DNA of 64,000 nt from Bacteroidota bacterium (GCA_027488905.1 JAIYAT010000035.1:62001-126000); one strand, 5' to 3'; shown: positions 53,901 to 62,292, numbered from the stretch's first letter. The notes: generated by a model from the sequence alone, not told the origin. Program-made: numbers and translations.

Positions 53901-55288
53901 AATTTGATATTGCAAAATTAATTCTGGATAACAATCAGATAAAGATTTTACCTTTTAATATTACTGATGAAAAAGGTTCGGTTGCAAAGACTTCTGGTAC
54001 AATTTCGCATGTTGGATTTAGTGATATAAAATACCAAATTAAAGTTGGACAGTTTAAAAACTTTCAGGTATTGAACACTACTCCAAAAGACAATGAATTA
54101 TTTCATGGTTCGGCTTATGCAAGTGGAAGTTTTGAACTAAAGGGCGCTGATGAGGATGTATCCATGTACATTAAAGCAAGTGCAGAAAAAGGCACCAAGA
54201 TTATCATAAATCCTTTTGGTGCAAGCACAGAAACAGGTGAGTCTTATTTGCATTTTGTTTCTTATGATACTATTCAAGCATTCACGGGAAGAAGTATTTC
54301 TCAAAAATATGGTGTGGGTGTTTATATGGATATTACTGCAAATACGAATGCTGAAATTCAAGTAATTTTTGATGCGCAATCAGATGATAAAATTCGCGCA
54401 AAAGGAATTGGAAACATTAAAATGGATTACCTTCCTGATGGCAATTTTACTATGAAAGGTGAATATACTTTAACAGAAGGAGAATATAGGTTTAGTGCTT
54501 TAAATGTAGTAGCCAAAAAATTTGACCTTCAAACGGGAAGTTCTATCCTTTGGACTGGCGATCCTTTAAAAGGACGATTAAACATAACAGGGATTTATAA
54601 ACTAAAGGCTACAGTTAATACTATTATTAATATGAACTCGGCTTCTGACCCAAATGTTAGGGTGCCAGTAGATTGTTTGATTAAAATTAAGGGTCTTGTT
54701 GAGAAACCTGAAATAACCTTTGATATGGCCTTCCCTGAATTGCAAAGTAATATTACTGGGGCAGCCGCCTCCGAGTTAAATGCAGTTGTGGCTAGTTTTA
54801 GAAAAGAGCCTGAAATGATGAACCAGCAAATGTTATTCTTGCTGATATCAGGAAGCTTTGTTCCCATCAATAACTCAAACAACTCAAATGCTTCGAGTCT
54901 AGGCAATCAAACTCTTTCTGATTTGATAAGCAAGCAAGCTGCAAATTTATTGGGTAAAGCAATTCCTAATTTAGATGTTAGTATGGATGTTTTAACTGCT
55001 AGTGACCCTTCTAGAGGTCGAACCTATGTGCTTTCTGCCACTAAAAGATTTTTAGATAATAGACTAGAATTGCAAACTAGTCATGCATTAGACAATACCC
55101 AATACAATTATAGTTTAACCTACCAAGTGAAGAAAACAAGTCCAACCCGATTGAAATTATTTAATAAAACAGGATTTGACGCTATCTATAATCGAAATGT
55201 TGTTACTTCTGGATTTGGTCTTTATTACAGAAGAGAATTTGATACCTTTCATGATTTTTTAAAACCAAGAAGTAGATTTATTTATTAA
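50939..55288 (+). CDS. tamB: TamB-like translocation and assembly protein
   Basis: A roughly 1449-residue protein with one N-terminal membrane anchor (ISYVLLASFIGLLMLLYLLF), a very long beta-helical, repeat-poor middle and the conserved C-terminal DUF490/TamB domain. The latter has GNIKMDYLPDGNFTMKGEYT, PVDCLIKIKGLVEKPEITFD and FLLISGSF. TamB bridges inner and outer membranes and helps insert outer-membrane proteins and move lipids. No ATG fits, so I chose the TTG at 50939 just before the anchor; a TTG at 50885 would overlap tsaD. Adjacent to tsaD as often seen in this phylum. Confidence 0.9.
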   Translation: MLKRFIKISYVLLASFIGLLMLLYLLFSSYRFQNYLVNKTCEYVNETYKTRISIGEISYDGWTYFSLRRVFLGDQKLDTMAYVGRLQFNIAGISTDSGKFTIRDVTLDEGVCKVTTYKDGTYSLDVVNLFSNPNDTIKDTTAQPFWLELKNLEVMSTRFLLIDSTSKFVTEGFDPSNMNFNEVNFRSKKFTLIEDSLIFDVKNFSCKEKCGFEITRMKTFATVSASIIELKDLELVTPNSKLRNYFSLKSKGWEAYGDFISDVKLSAKLRQSELDMRDIAFFAPQVKEYDYKARISADINGSVDRLSAKNVLALVGKETKFTGNVMLNGLPNIEETFMEIGVDYASSNKEELSKIIAMELPDKIADLGTMVYKGKFTGFYKDFVTYGNFETAFGNAETDLNMKLSEETMQSAYSGKLKLIGFNLGDLLDINQMGKVSLTAEMIGEGFDLNSVQTKLTANLQSLELNHYNYHNAELVGNISKGDVNMNLNLNDTNLVLNSSFHLNLNKPFTQIQGAGSFKQANLKALGFTDTNIKMQTDFNIDFNFKDLDNHYGEMSLDNFQYEKSGYTFRVNQIKLESENEDGEVIKINSDFLKAVVKGQVNLSELPTQISNWSKTFLSDFIKPELYLNKEQEFEFSLSLLSTASLSPLFFPGYNLSNLELEGSVSSKNKSFELAGYAGNINIEGYVLNQLTFSLNEESLTKGEMLLGFNSFGKPDTLLIGDFGLKAVASPNHWDLQYYIRDSLSLLQGEFKHQIDFENGSANINFMDCWVGSNQKKWDIKEGKHLNVQLDKIEAQNLVISKGRQSLTLDGFYDYSGNNKNLSCKLNDFNLNSLNDFIKELGVEFGGNADGYVVYKNFGARDVVISDLDLKNLSLDKDTLGDYKLSIAYKEDGEDLLIDLKGLSGKIANLKAVGTYDIPGNYLNLKCEFDQSKIVAFQAFVKDYVKLYNGEASLNAILEGPLDDLKLNGSLDLKNVGFRVEYLMTQYKFDIAKLILDNNQIKILPFNITDEKGSVAKTSGTISHVGFSDIKYQIKVGQFKNFQVLNTTPKDNELFHGSAYASGSFELKGADEDVSMYIKASAEKGTKIIINPFGASTETGESYLHFVSYDTIQAFTGRSISQKYGVGVYMDITANTNAEIQVIFDAQSDDKIRAKGIGNIKMDYLPDGNFTMKGEYTLTEGEYRFSALNVVAKKFDLQTGSSILWTGDPLKGRLNITGIYKLKATVNTIINMNSASDPNVRVPVDCLIKIKGLVEKPEITFDMAFPELQSNITGAAASELNAVVASFRKEPEMMNQQMLFLLISGSFVPINNSNNSNASSLGNQTLSDLISKQAANLLGKAIPNLDVSMDVLTASDPSRGRTYVLSATKRFLDNRLELQTSHALDNTQYNYSLTYQVKKTSPTRLKLFNKTGFDAIYNRNVVTSGFGLYYRREFDTFHDFLKPRSRFIY

Positions 55289-55305
55289 ATTTAATCCTTT
55301 TACGT

Positions 55306-56247
55306 ATGATACCATCAGTAGATTTAGCCGACTTTTTAAGCAATGATCCAATAAGGAAAAATGCCTTTGTAAATGCCTTAGGCGCTGCCTATTCGGATAT
55401 AGGATTTGTAGCTGTAAAAGGACATTTGTTGGCAGAAGAAACGAATGAAGAGTTATATTCTGCTTGTCAAGCTTTCTTTGCCTTACCTATTGATACGAAG
55501 TTAAAATATGAAATTCCAGGATTAGCCGGCCAAAGGGGTTACACCAGCTTTGGAAAAGAACATGCAAAAGGAAGAAATGAAGGCGATTTAAAAGAGTTTT
55601 GGCATTTTGGTCAAACCGTTACAGATAAAGATCCAATAGGAGAGGAGTATCCTCAAAATGTGTTTGCAGATGAGGTTCCTTCCTTTAATGAATTTGGTTT
55701 AAAAGCTTACCAACAATTAGAAGAAACTGGAAGGTATATGTTAAGAGCAATTGCCTTGCATTTGGGTTTAGATGAATTTTTCTTTGATGATAAAATAAAG
55801 AATGGAAATAGCATCTTACGTCCAATTCATTATCCGCCAATTACTGCTGAACCTAAAAGCGCCGTAAGGGCAGCAGAGCACGAGGATATAAACTTAATCA
55901 CTTTATTGATGGGTGCAAGTGCTGAAGGATTGCAGGTGCTGAATAAACAAAATGAATGGGTTAATATAACTGCCTTGCCAGATCAATTGGTGGTAAATGT
56001 AGGAGATATGCTACAGCGCCTTACAAACAATGTTTTAAAAAGCACCACCCATAGAGTAATTAATCCTCCTCGCGAAAAATGGCAAAGTTCTAGGTTTTCA
56101 ATTCCATTCTTTTTGCATCCACGCAGTGATATGAAATTAAATGTTTTGCCTAGTTGTGTTAGCGAAACCAATCCACCCCAATATTTAGATATTACTGCTG
56201 GAGAATATTTGCAAGAAAGATTAAGAGAGATTGGTTTAAGCAAATAA
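55306..56247 (+). CDS. Isopenicillin-N-synthase-like 2-oxoglutarate/Fe(II) oxygenase
   Basis: A 313-residue oxygenase of the IPNS/plant-2OG type. The iron triad is His192 and Asp194 in HEDINLITLL and His249 in STTHRVINPP, with the co-substrate motif RFS (Arg263, Ser265). The N-terminal DIGFVAVKGHLL matches the non-haem dioxygenase N domain. Substrate unknown; no biosynthetic cluster surrounds it. It starts 17 bases after tamB. Confidence 0.9.
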   Translation: MIPSVDLADFLSNDPIRKNAFVNALGAAYSDIGFVAVKGHLLAEETNEELYSACQAFFALPIDTKLKYEIPGLAGQRGYTSFGKEHAKGRNEGDLKEFWHFGQTVTDKDPIGEEYPQNVFADEVPSFNEFGLKAYQQLEETGRYMLRAIALHLGLDEFFFDDKIKNGNSILRPIHYPPITAEPKSAVRAAEHEDINLITLLMGASAEGLQVLNKQNEWVNITALPDQLVVNVGDMLQRLTNNVLKSTTHRVINPPREKWQSSRFSIPFFLHPRSDMKLNVLPSCVSETNPPQYLDITAGEYLQERLREIGLSK

Positions 56248-56253
56248 TAAATC

Positions 56254-57687
56254 ATGCGTTTCATACATTTACTTTTTTTCCTATTGTATGGAATGGTGTC
56301 TATTCTAAATCACTACTTTTTACGAAGTGCAGGTCTAGATTATGGATTATCAAATCAGGCCATATACTTATATGCACATGCAAAAGCTCCAATGGTTACC
56401 ATGCTTTTGGGAGAACAGCAAGTTTACCATTACATGGGATTGCATGTAAGTATTTGGGTGCCCTTATTGTCTCCATTCTATTGTATCTTTGGCTCCTATA
56501 CCTTGTTAATTTTCCAAAATATATTCTTGATTTTTGGAGCTGTAGGGTTGGGTAAAACAGCTGCCTTATTTAAGTATAATTCTATTGAACAAACCTTGGT
56601 TCAAATCCATTACTATGTTTTTTTTGGTATTTATGCCGCACTTGCAAACGATTATCACGACAATGTGATTGCTGCAAGCTTTTTGCCTTGGTTAATTTTT
56701 GGGTATTTAAAACCCAATAAACTCATTTTTTGGATGGCCTTTTTTGCCATGCTTTTCTCCAAAGAGAACATATCCATTTGGCTAATTGCCATAGCTTTTG
56801 GATTACTCATTTTACGAATTGATAAAGATAGATTTCAAAAGTTTTTACCGGTTTGGATGATTGCGATTAGCGTAATTTGGTTCATAACTTGTTCCTATTG
56901 GATAATGCCGCACTTTAGCCATACGGGTAAATTTGAGCAATTGAACCGTTTTTCGCATCTAGGAAAAAGTCTGCCAGAAATAGTTAAACATGTTTTTACC
57001 AATCCTGTAAAAATGTTGAGCATGTTTTTTAAGAGTCATGTTTCTCCTGATGCTGAAGAGGTTATTAAGCAAGAATTTCTATGGGCTTTATTGATTTCTG
57101 GCGCTTGGTTATGCATAATAAAACCTGCTTTTCTAGTTATGGCTTTACCTTTATTGATGCAAAAACTTTGGAATAAAGAAACTGCATTTTGGGGAGTAAC
57201 CTACCATTATCAAGTAGAGTTTGCAGCACTTATTTCATTGGCATTGATTATTTCTTTAAAGGCAGTAACACCAAAATACAGAGTTTGGTTAATCGTATTT
57301 ATTTGCAGTTGTGCTTTGGGTCAAACCATAACCTTAATGCAAAAAAGAATGGCTTTTTTTGAACCCAAAAAAGAGAATTTGTTTGACCCAAACCATTATA
57401 AAGCTGAAAATAATACCCACGAGGTAAGAGCATTTTTAACCCAAATAGATGAGAAGGAAAAGGTTTGTGCTCAAGCCAACTTCTTGCCACATTTAGCCAA
57501 CAGAGAAGCAGCCTATCATTTTCCTTATTTCGAGAACGCAAATCTCATTATTATGAGTAAAAATACAGGTAGTTATTATCCCTGTTCACCTGAAAAGGGA
57601 ATGCAGCTATTAGATTCTTTGAGAGATTCAAAAGGATGGGAGATTATTCCCAATCCTAATGCGTTAATTATCTTAAGAAGGAAGTGA
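56254..57687 (+). CDS. DUF2079 family polytopic membrane protein
   Basis: A 477-residue membrane protein with about ten helices. The start FFLLYGMVSILNHYFLRSAG with LDYGLSNQAIYLYAH, and the loop LANDYHDNVIAASFLPWLIF, match the DUF2079 family. Such proteins resemble GT-C glycosyltransferases in layout, but no activity is established. It follows the oxygenase by 6 bases and overlaps the convergent kinase gene by 15 bases. Confidence 0.82.
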   Translation: MRFIHLLFFLLYGMVSILNHYFLRSAGLDYGLSNQAIYLYAHAKAPMVTMLLGEQQVYHYMGLHVSIWVPLLSPFYCIFGSYTLLIFQNIFLIFGAVGLGKTAALFKYNSIEQTLVQIHYYVFFGIYAALANDYHDNVIAASFLPWLIFGYLKPNKLIFWMAFFAMLFSKENISIWLIAIAFGLLILRIDKDRFQKFLPVWMIAISVIWFITCSYWIMPHFSHTGKFEQLNRFSHLGKSLPEIVKHVFTNPVKMLSMFFKSHVSPDAEEVIKQEFLWALLISGAWLCIIKPAFLVMALPLLMQKLWNKETAFWGVTYHYQVEFAALISLALIISLKAVTPKYRVWLIVFICSCALGQTITLMQKRMAFFEPKKENLFDPNHYKAENNTHEVRAFLTQIDEKEKVCAQANFLPHLANREAAYHFPYFENANLIIMSKNTGSYYPCSPEKGMQLLDSLRDSKGWEIIPNPNALIILRRK

Positions 57688-58542
57688 ATTTGATTCTTTA
57701 AGATGAAAGTTTACCAAATCTTCAAGTGGAGACTTAATAACCTTGCCCACATGCATATCATAGCTTAGCGCTACTTCTTCCAATATTTCCTTGAAAATAA
57801 AGCCAACTGAGCCTACACAATTAAATTTATAACTTTTATAATCAGGGTATTTAATCACCAAGTTTTTAAAGAAATCCCTAAAAGAATCTCTTACCTTATT
57901 TTTGATATAAGGATGGGTTACATATTCATCTGCGAATTTGCAAAAATTGGCTAGATAACGATTTGGAAATTGAGTGGTATAAAGGGTGTGAAATATTTGT
58001 TCGTTATCAATAATTTGAAAACGCTCACTAAACCTTGCAGCTAATTCTGGCTCTAATCTGCCGCGCATAAAATCACGCACAATTTTTTTTCCTATGTATG
58101 AACCCGAACCTTCATCACCTAATAGATAGCCTAATGAATCTATGTTTAAAGAAACATCATTCCCGTCATACAAACAAGTATTTGTGCCTGTTCCAAGAAT
58201 GGCAGCAAAGCCAGTAGAATTGCCTAATAAGGCACGGGCAGAAGCCAATAAATCATGACCTACAAATAGGATATCAGTTTTTGGGAATGAACGCAAAAGT
58301 GCCTTTCTCACAATTTCTTTCTTTTCTGGTGTGCTGCAACCTGCGCCATAAAAATGAACCTCACTTACCGCACTTGCGTCTAAATCTTTTAACAAATTTT
58401 CTGATAATGAATAATAGATTGCTTCTGTATCTATGAAATAGGGATTATATCCAATGGTGTGAAATATTTTTTTATCAGACCCATCTTTATGCACCAAGCA
58501 CCAATCAGTTTTCGTTGAACCACTATCTGCAATTAATAACAT
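57673..58542 (-). CDS. BadF/N-acetylglucosamine-kinase-like ATPase
   Basis: A 289-residue ASKHA-fold protein. LLIADSGSTKTDWCLV is the phosphate-1 loop, ILGTGTNTCLYDG the phosphate-2 loop, LLGDEGSGSYIGKKIV the family block, and NCVGSVGFIF the adenosine motif. Best fit is N-acetylglucosamine kinase, which would recycle amino sugar from cell-wall turnover. The BadF/BcrA reductase-activating subgroup is less likely because no cysteine-ligated cluster motif is seen. Confidence 0.82.
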   Translation of the reverse strand: MLLIADSGSTKTDWCLVHKDGSDKKIFHTIGYNPYFIDTEAIYYSLSENLLKDLDASAVSEVHFYGAGCSTPEKKEIVRKALLRSFPKTDILFVGHDLLASARALLGNSTGFAAILGTGTNTCLYDGNDVSLNIDSLGYLLGDEGSGSYIGKKIVRDFMRGRLEPELAARFSERFQIIDNEQIFHTLYTTQFPNRYLANFCKFADEYVTHPYIKNKVRDSFRDFFKNLVIKYPDYKSYKFNCVGSVGFIFKEILEEVALSYDMHVGKVIKSPLEDLVNFHLKESNSLPS

Positions 58543-58710
58543 ATTGTATTTTTATTTATACGAGTATATTAAAATGGTTTTGATTGCCCAAATGATAAAT
58601 GTATTCAAATTAAAAAAAAGATTAAAAGTCACGAAGTCAAAGTATTATAAAAATGTCATTGAAATTAGATTTTTCAATACTTATCATTGATTTTCGTAAG
58701 CCTACACACT

Positions 58711-59865
58711 ATGATTTTTTCCGGAACAGTTAAGAGCAAATTACCCAATACAGGAACTACTATTTTCTCTGTTATGACTGCACTTGCTCAAGAACACAAT
58801 TCTATTAATTTAGCTCAAGGTTTCCCTGACTTTGCATGCAGTAAAGAATTGATTTCACTTGTTAATAAGTATATGGTTAAAGGTTTGAACCAATATGCTC
58901 CAATGCCAGGTGTTATGAAACTGCGTGAAAGAATTGCAGAGAAAACAGAAAAGCTTTATGGTGCCAAATTTGACCCAGACAAAGAAATTACCATTACTCC
59001 AGGAGGAACTCATGCAATTTATGCTGCTATCAGCGCAGTAGTAGGAGAGGGTGATGAAGTAGTTGTTTTAGAACCATGTTATGATAGCTATGTGCCTGCT
59101 ATTTCCTTAAATGGTGCAAAAGCAGTTTTCTATGAACTTAAATATCCGGATTATAAAGTGGATTGGGAAGAGGTTAAAAAGTTGATTAATTTCAAAACCC
59201 GCATGATTATGATAAATACACCGCATAATCCTACAGGTGCCATTTTAACGGATCAAGATATGCTAAAGCTTCAAAAAATATTAGACAATACAGATGTAAT
59301 TGTGCTAAGTGATGAGGTTTATGAACATATTATTTTTGATAAACAAATCCATCAAAGTGTGGCTAGGTTTCCTAAATTGTCTGAGAGAAGCATCATCATT
59401 AGCAGTTTTGGTAAAACTTACCACACCACAGGCTGGAAAATGGGATATGTGTTAGCGCCAGAAAATATTACCAAAGAAATAAGAAAGGTGCATCAATTTA
59501 TGGCCTTTAGTGCGAATACGCCTATTCAATATGCTTTGGCAGATTATTTAGAAAATGAATCAGCCTATTTATCTCTTGGGCAGTTTTATGAAGAAAAGCG
59601 CAATTACTTTCAAAAGTTGGTTCGAGGCTCAAATTTTAAAATTTTACCTTGCCATGGAAGTTATTTTCAATTGCTTAATTATGCTAAAATTACCCAAGAA
59701 CGGGATATAGAATTTGCCGCACGCTTAACCAAAGAACATAAAATTGCCAGTATTCCTACCTCGGTTTTTTACCATAAAAACAATGACAATAATGTTTTGA
59801 GGTTTTGTTTTGCTAAAGAAAACGAAACTTTGGAAAAGGCTGCAGAACAATTAATGAAAGTTTAG
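58711..59865 (+). CDS. Class I/II PLP aminotransferase (methionine/kynurenine type)
   Basis: A 384-residue fold-type I aminotransferase. The PLP lysine is Lys235 in SSFGKTYHTTGW; NTPHNPTGA and SDEVYEHI are cofactor contacts, and LRFCFAK holds the carboxylate-binding arginine. NLAQGFPDF at the N-terminus points to the YbdL/kynurenine aminotransferase subgroup, which uses methionine or aromatic amino acids. I chose the ATG at 58711; a TTG 24 bases upstream is in frame. Confidence 0.92.
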   Translation: MIFSGTVKSKLPNTGTTIFSVMTALAQEHNSINLAQGFPDFACSKELISLVNKYMVKGLNQYAPMPGVMKLRERIAEKTEKLYGAKFDPDKEITITPGGTHAIYAAISAVVGEGDEVVVLEPCYDSYVPAISLNGAKAVFYELKYPDYKVDWEEVKKLINFKTRMIMINTPHNPTGAILTDQDMLKLQKILDNTDVIVLSDEVYEHIIFDKQIHQSVARFPKLSERSIIISSFGKTYHTTGWKMGYVLAPENITKEIRKVHQFMAFSANTPIQYALADYLENESAYLSLGQFYEEKRNYFQKLVRGSNFKILPCHGSYFQLLNYAKITQERDIEFAARLTKEHKIASIPTSVFYHKNNDNNVLRFCFAKENETLEKAAEQLMKV

Positions 59866-59927
59866 CTTGCTGATTTTATTCAGTTATTTAATTGACTGTC
59901 ATCATAGAATTTTGTATTAGCCTGGTT

Positions 59928-59935
59928 TAAGTTTG
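59928..59935 (+). promoter_or_regulatory. -7 box upstream of the CBS-domain gene
   Basis: TAAGTTTG matches TAnnTTTG exactly, 17 bases before the ATG at 59953. No TTG at the proper distance. Confidence 0.35.
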
Positions 59936-59952
59936 AGTATAAATTTCAAACC

Positions 59953-60417
59953 ATGAGCCAAGTACAAGTTAAATCAATTATGACTGACGAAAACATAATT
60001 GTTGCATCAGTTAACAACACAATCAGTGAAGCAATTCATTTTTTTGCAAACAAACATTTACAACATCTTCCAGTTTTAGATGGAGAAAATTTGATTGGAA
60101 TCATTAGTGTTAATGATGTTGTTCACCTTACTGCCCAAATGTTGGCAAATGGCGAATCTATCAGCAAGGAGATACTCAATAACAAGTATGCTTTAAAAGA
60201 TATTATGACGCCTAATCCGGTTTGGGTTGCGCCAGAAACAAGTATTGCAGAGGCCTTAAGTATTTTGGTTAAAGGAAACATCCAATGCTTGCCAATTTGT
60301 ATTGAGAACAAATTAGTTGGAATACTAAGCAGCAAAGATTTAATCAAATTATATTCAAGAGAAGAGAATCCTCCTCATACAAATTTTGAAATTAGTACAC
60401 CCGGCTTTGGGATATAA
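59953..60417 (+). CDS. Tandem CBS-domain protein
   Basis: A 154-residue protein made only of two CBS domains (first around VKSIMTDENIIVASVNNTIS and LQHLPVLDGENLIGIIS, second around LKDIMTPNPVWVAPETSIAE and LPICIENKLVGILSS). Such stand-alone pairs bind adenine nucleotides and act as sensors. Partner unknown. Convergent with accA. Confidence 0.9.
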   Translation: MSQVQVKSIMTDENIIVASVNNTISEAIHFFANKHLQHLPVLDGENLIGIISVNDVVHLTAQMLANGESISKEILNNKYALKDIMTPNPVWVAPETSIAEALSILVKGNIQCLPICIENKLVGILSSKDLIKLYSREENPPHTNFEISTPGFGI

Positions 60418-60453
60418 GCTGAATGTACCAGTTCCTTTAAAAGTTTGTTTAAT

Positions 60454-61407
60454 TTAACCTTCAATAAATTCTCCCATTTGGGCGAATTTATTGATGCGTT
60501 CAGCAATTAAGGTTTCAATAGGTTTAGCCTTTAATACTTCAAGCTCTTTAACCAATGTATCCTTTATGGTTTGATAAGTGCTACTTGTATCAAAATGCGC
60601 ACCACCTAGCGGTTCAGGAATTACACCATCAATAAGTTTATTGGCCAACATATCTGTAGCAGTTAGTTTTAAGGCCTCTGCTGCCTTTTCTTTATTCTCC
60701 CAAGTTCTCCATAGAATAGAAGAACAAGACTCAGGAGAGATAACAGAATACCAAGTGTTCTCCATCATTAGAACCCTGTCGCCAACGCCAATTCCTAAAG
60801 CACCACCGCTGGCACCTTCGCCTATAATGATGCAAATAATTGGAACTTTTAAAACACTCATCTCATAAAGGTTCCTAGCAATTGCCTCTCCTTGGCCTCT
60901 TTCTTCGGCTTCCAAACCAGGTGAAGCGCCAGGCGTATCAATCATGCAAATTACAGGAATTTCAAAGCGTTCTGCCATTTTCATAAGGCGTAAAGCTTTT
61001 CTGTAACCTTCAGGGTTTGGCATTCCAAAATTTCTAAACTGACGTTGTTTGGTGTTTCTTCCTTTTTGTTGACCGATAATCATAACACTTTGGCCATTGA
61101 AAGTTGCCAAACCACCCACCATGGCTTTATCATCCTTCACAGTTCTATCCCCATGCAATTCAATAAAGTTTTCGAAGCAATTCTCTACATAATCTAAGGT
61201 ATAAGGACGGTCTGGATGCCTGCTAATTTGAACCCTTTGCCAACCATTTAAATTACTATAAATACCTTTTTTTGTTTCAAGTATTTTTTGTTCGAGTTCA
61301 GCTATTTTAGCACTCATATCTACCTTACCTTTTTCGTGAACTTTGGCAAGTTCAGACAATTGCTCTTCTAGGTCTTGTATAGGTTTTTCAAAGTCGAAAT
61401 ATGACAT
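60454..61407 (-). CDS. accA: Acetyl-CoA carboxylase carboxyltransferase subunit alpha
   Basis: A 317-residue subunit of acetyl-CoA carboxylase, first step of fatty acid synthesis. [40 protein letters not shown] and [16 protein letters not shown] are typical, and [14 protein letters not shown] completes the site. The partner accD is not in this window. Standard length. Confidence 0.96.
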   Translation of the reverse strand: MSYFDFEKPIQDLEEQLSELAKVHEKGKVDMSAKIAELEQKILETKKGIYSNLNGWQRVQISRHPDRPYTLDYVENCFENFIELHGDRTVKDDKAMVGGLATFNGQSVMIIGQQKGRNTKQRQFRNFGMPNPEGYRKALRLMKMAERFEIPVICMIDTPGASPGLEAEERGQGEAIARNLYEMSVLKVPIICIIIGEGASGGALGIGVGDRVLMMENTWYSVISPESCSSILWRTWENKEKAAEALKLTATDMLANKLIDGVIPEPLGGAHFDTSSTYQTIKDTLVKELEVLKAKPIETLIAERINKFAQMGEFIEG

Positions 61408-61487
61408 AATATATAATTGTAATTTTGCTTTAAAGCAGTCGCAAGTTTAATAAAATGCTGGCTTTTTCAAAATTTTTAAAAAAGGAC

Positions 61488-61517
61488 TTGATTTCTTTAA
61501 ATAGATTTCTATATTTG
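61488..61517 (+). promoter_or_regulatory. Bacteroidota-type promoter for tRNA-Asp
   Basis: TTG (61488-61490), 19 bases, TATATTTG (61510-61517): exact consensus, with a 20-base leader before the tRNA. Confidence 0.8.
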
Positions 61518-61537
61518 CACTCCCCAAAAGGAACACT

Positions 61538-61611
61538 GGTGTGGTAGTTCAGCTGGTTAGAATACCTGCCTGTCACGCAGGGGGTCGCGGGTTCGAGTCC
61601 CGTCCGCACCG
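61538..61611 (+). tRNA. tRNA-Asp (anticodon GUC)
   Basis: Cloverleaf with acceptor GGTGTGG pairing CCGCACC (one G-U), anticodon stem CCTGC/GCAGG around loop CTGTCAC (anticodon GTC at 61572-61574), T-arm GGGTTCGAGTCCC and discriminator G. CCA is not encoded. Confidence 0.97.
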
Positions 61612-61612
61612 C

Positions 61613-61641
61613 AAAAGCCTCAGAGAAATCTGGGGCTTTTT
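61613..61641 (+). terminator. Intrinsic terminator of tRNA-Asp
   Basis: Arms AGCCTCAGA / TCTGGGGCT around a GAAA loop, then TTTTT; begins two bases after the tRNA. Confidence 0.8.
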
Positions 61642-61687
61642 CATTTCGACAAGCTCAATGACCGCATTTCGGCAAGCTCAATGACCG
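61642..61687. repeat. Tandem pair of 23-bp repeats
   Basis: Two adjacent copies of a 23-base unit (61642-61664 and 61665-61687), each holding CAAGCTCAATGACCG and differing only at one base (CGAC versus CGGC). The unit resembles an intergenic repeat I recall from many Bacteroidota genomes. Confidence 0.75.
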
Positions 61688-61798
61688 GGTGGTACTTTTT
61701 GAGTTTACACAATTTTCTTTACACTACCGAGACGTTATCAGACTCACACTCACACTCACCCTCTTTCTCTTCACTCTTGCTCTATACCTTTTATAGAG

Positions 61799-62222
61799 TA
61801 GCTTCGCACCTCTTATAGAGTAGCTTCGCACCTCTTATGGAGTAGCTTCGCACCTCTTATGGAGTAGCTTCGCACCTCTTATGGAGTAGCTTCGCACCTC
61901 TTATGGAGTAGCTCCGCACCTCTTATAGAGTAGCTCCCCACCTCTTATGGAGTAGCTTCCCACCATTTGGGTAGTAGCTTCCCACCATTTGTATAGTAGC
62001 TTCCCACCATTTGTATAGTAGCTTCCCACCATTTGTATAGTAGCTTCCCACCATTTGTATAGTAGCTCCCCACCACTTGGGTAGTAGCTTCCCACCATTT
62101 GTATAGTAGCTTCCCACCACTTGGGTAGTAGCTTCCCACCATTTGGGTAGTAGCTTCCCACCTCTTATAGAGTAGCTCCCCACCATTTGGGTAGTAGCTT
62201 CCCACCATTTGGGTAGTAGCTT
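61799..62222. repeat. 22-bp tandem repeat array, about 20 units
   Basis: Nineteen full units of exactly 22 bases plus the start of a twentieth, with TAGCT at 61799 and every 22 bases to 62217 and no insertion or deletion. Units 1-6 read TAGCTTCGCACCTCTTATGG plus AG, with small changes. Units 8-19 are mostly TAGCTTCCCACCATTTG followed by TATAG or GGTAG. Unit 17 reverts to the first type's ending, and unit 7 is a mix. No spacers, so this is not CRISPR. The open frames on the minus strand here are by-products of the period. Confidence 0.95.
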
Positions 62223-62227
62223 CTCAA

Positions 62228-62292
62228 TCTGTGAAAATCTGTGGCATCTGTGAGAAATAAGGTGGCTCACAGATAGCACAGATTAACACAGA
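62228..62292. repeat. Interrupted inverted repeat made of CTGTG units
   Basis: Two 27-base arms (62228-62254 and 62266-62292) pair at 23 of 27 positions around an 11-base loop. Each arm contains ATCTGTG-type words at regular spacing, and only the two-base spacers between words differ. It could form a long hairpin in DNA or RNA. Confidence 0.85.

Noticed and set aside
61799-62222. CRISPR array
   Set aside because: The units are contiguous with no unique spacers, and no cas genes are nearby.
61901-62279. Three overlapping minus-strand open frames of 86-118 codons with repeated GGKLLPKWWEAT-like units
   Set aside because: They exist because the 22-bp repeat has no stop in any frame; since 22 is not divisible by 3, the same peptide pattern appears in all three frames. 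No start context and no similarity to known proteins.
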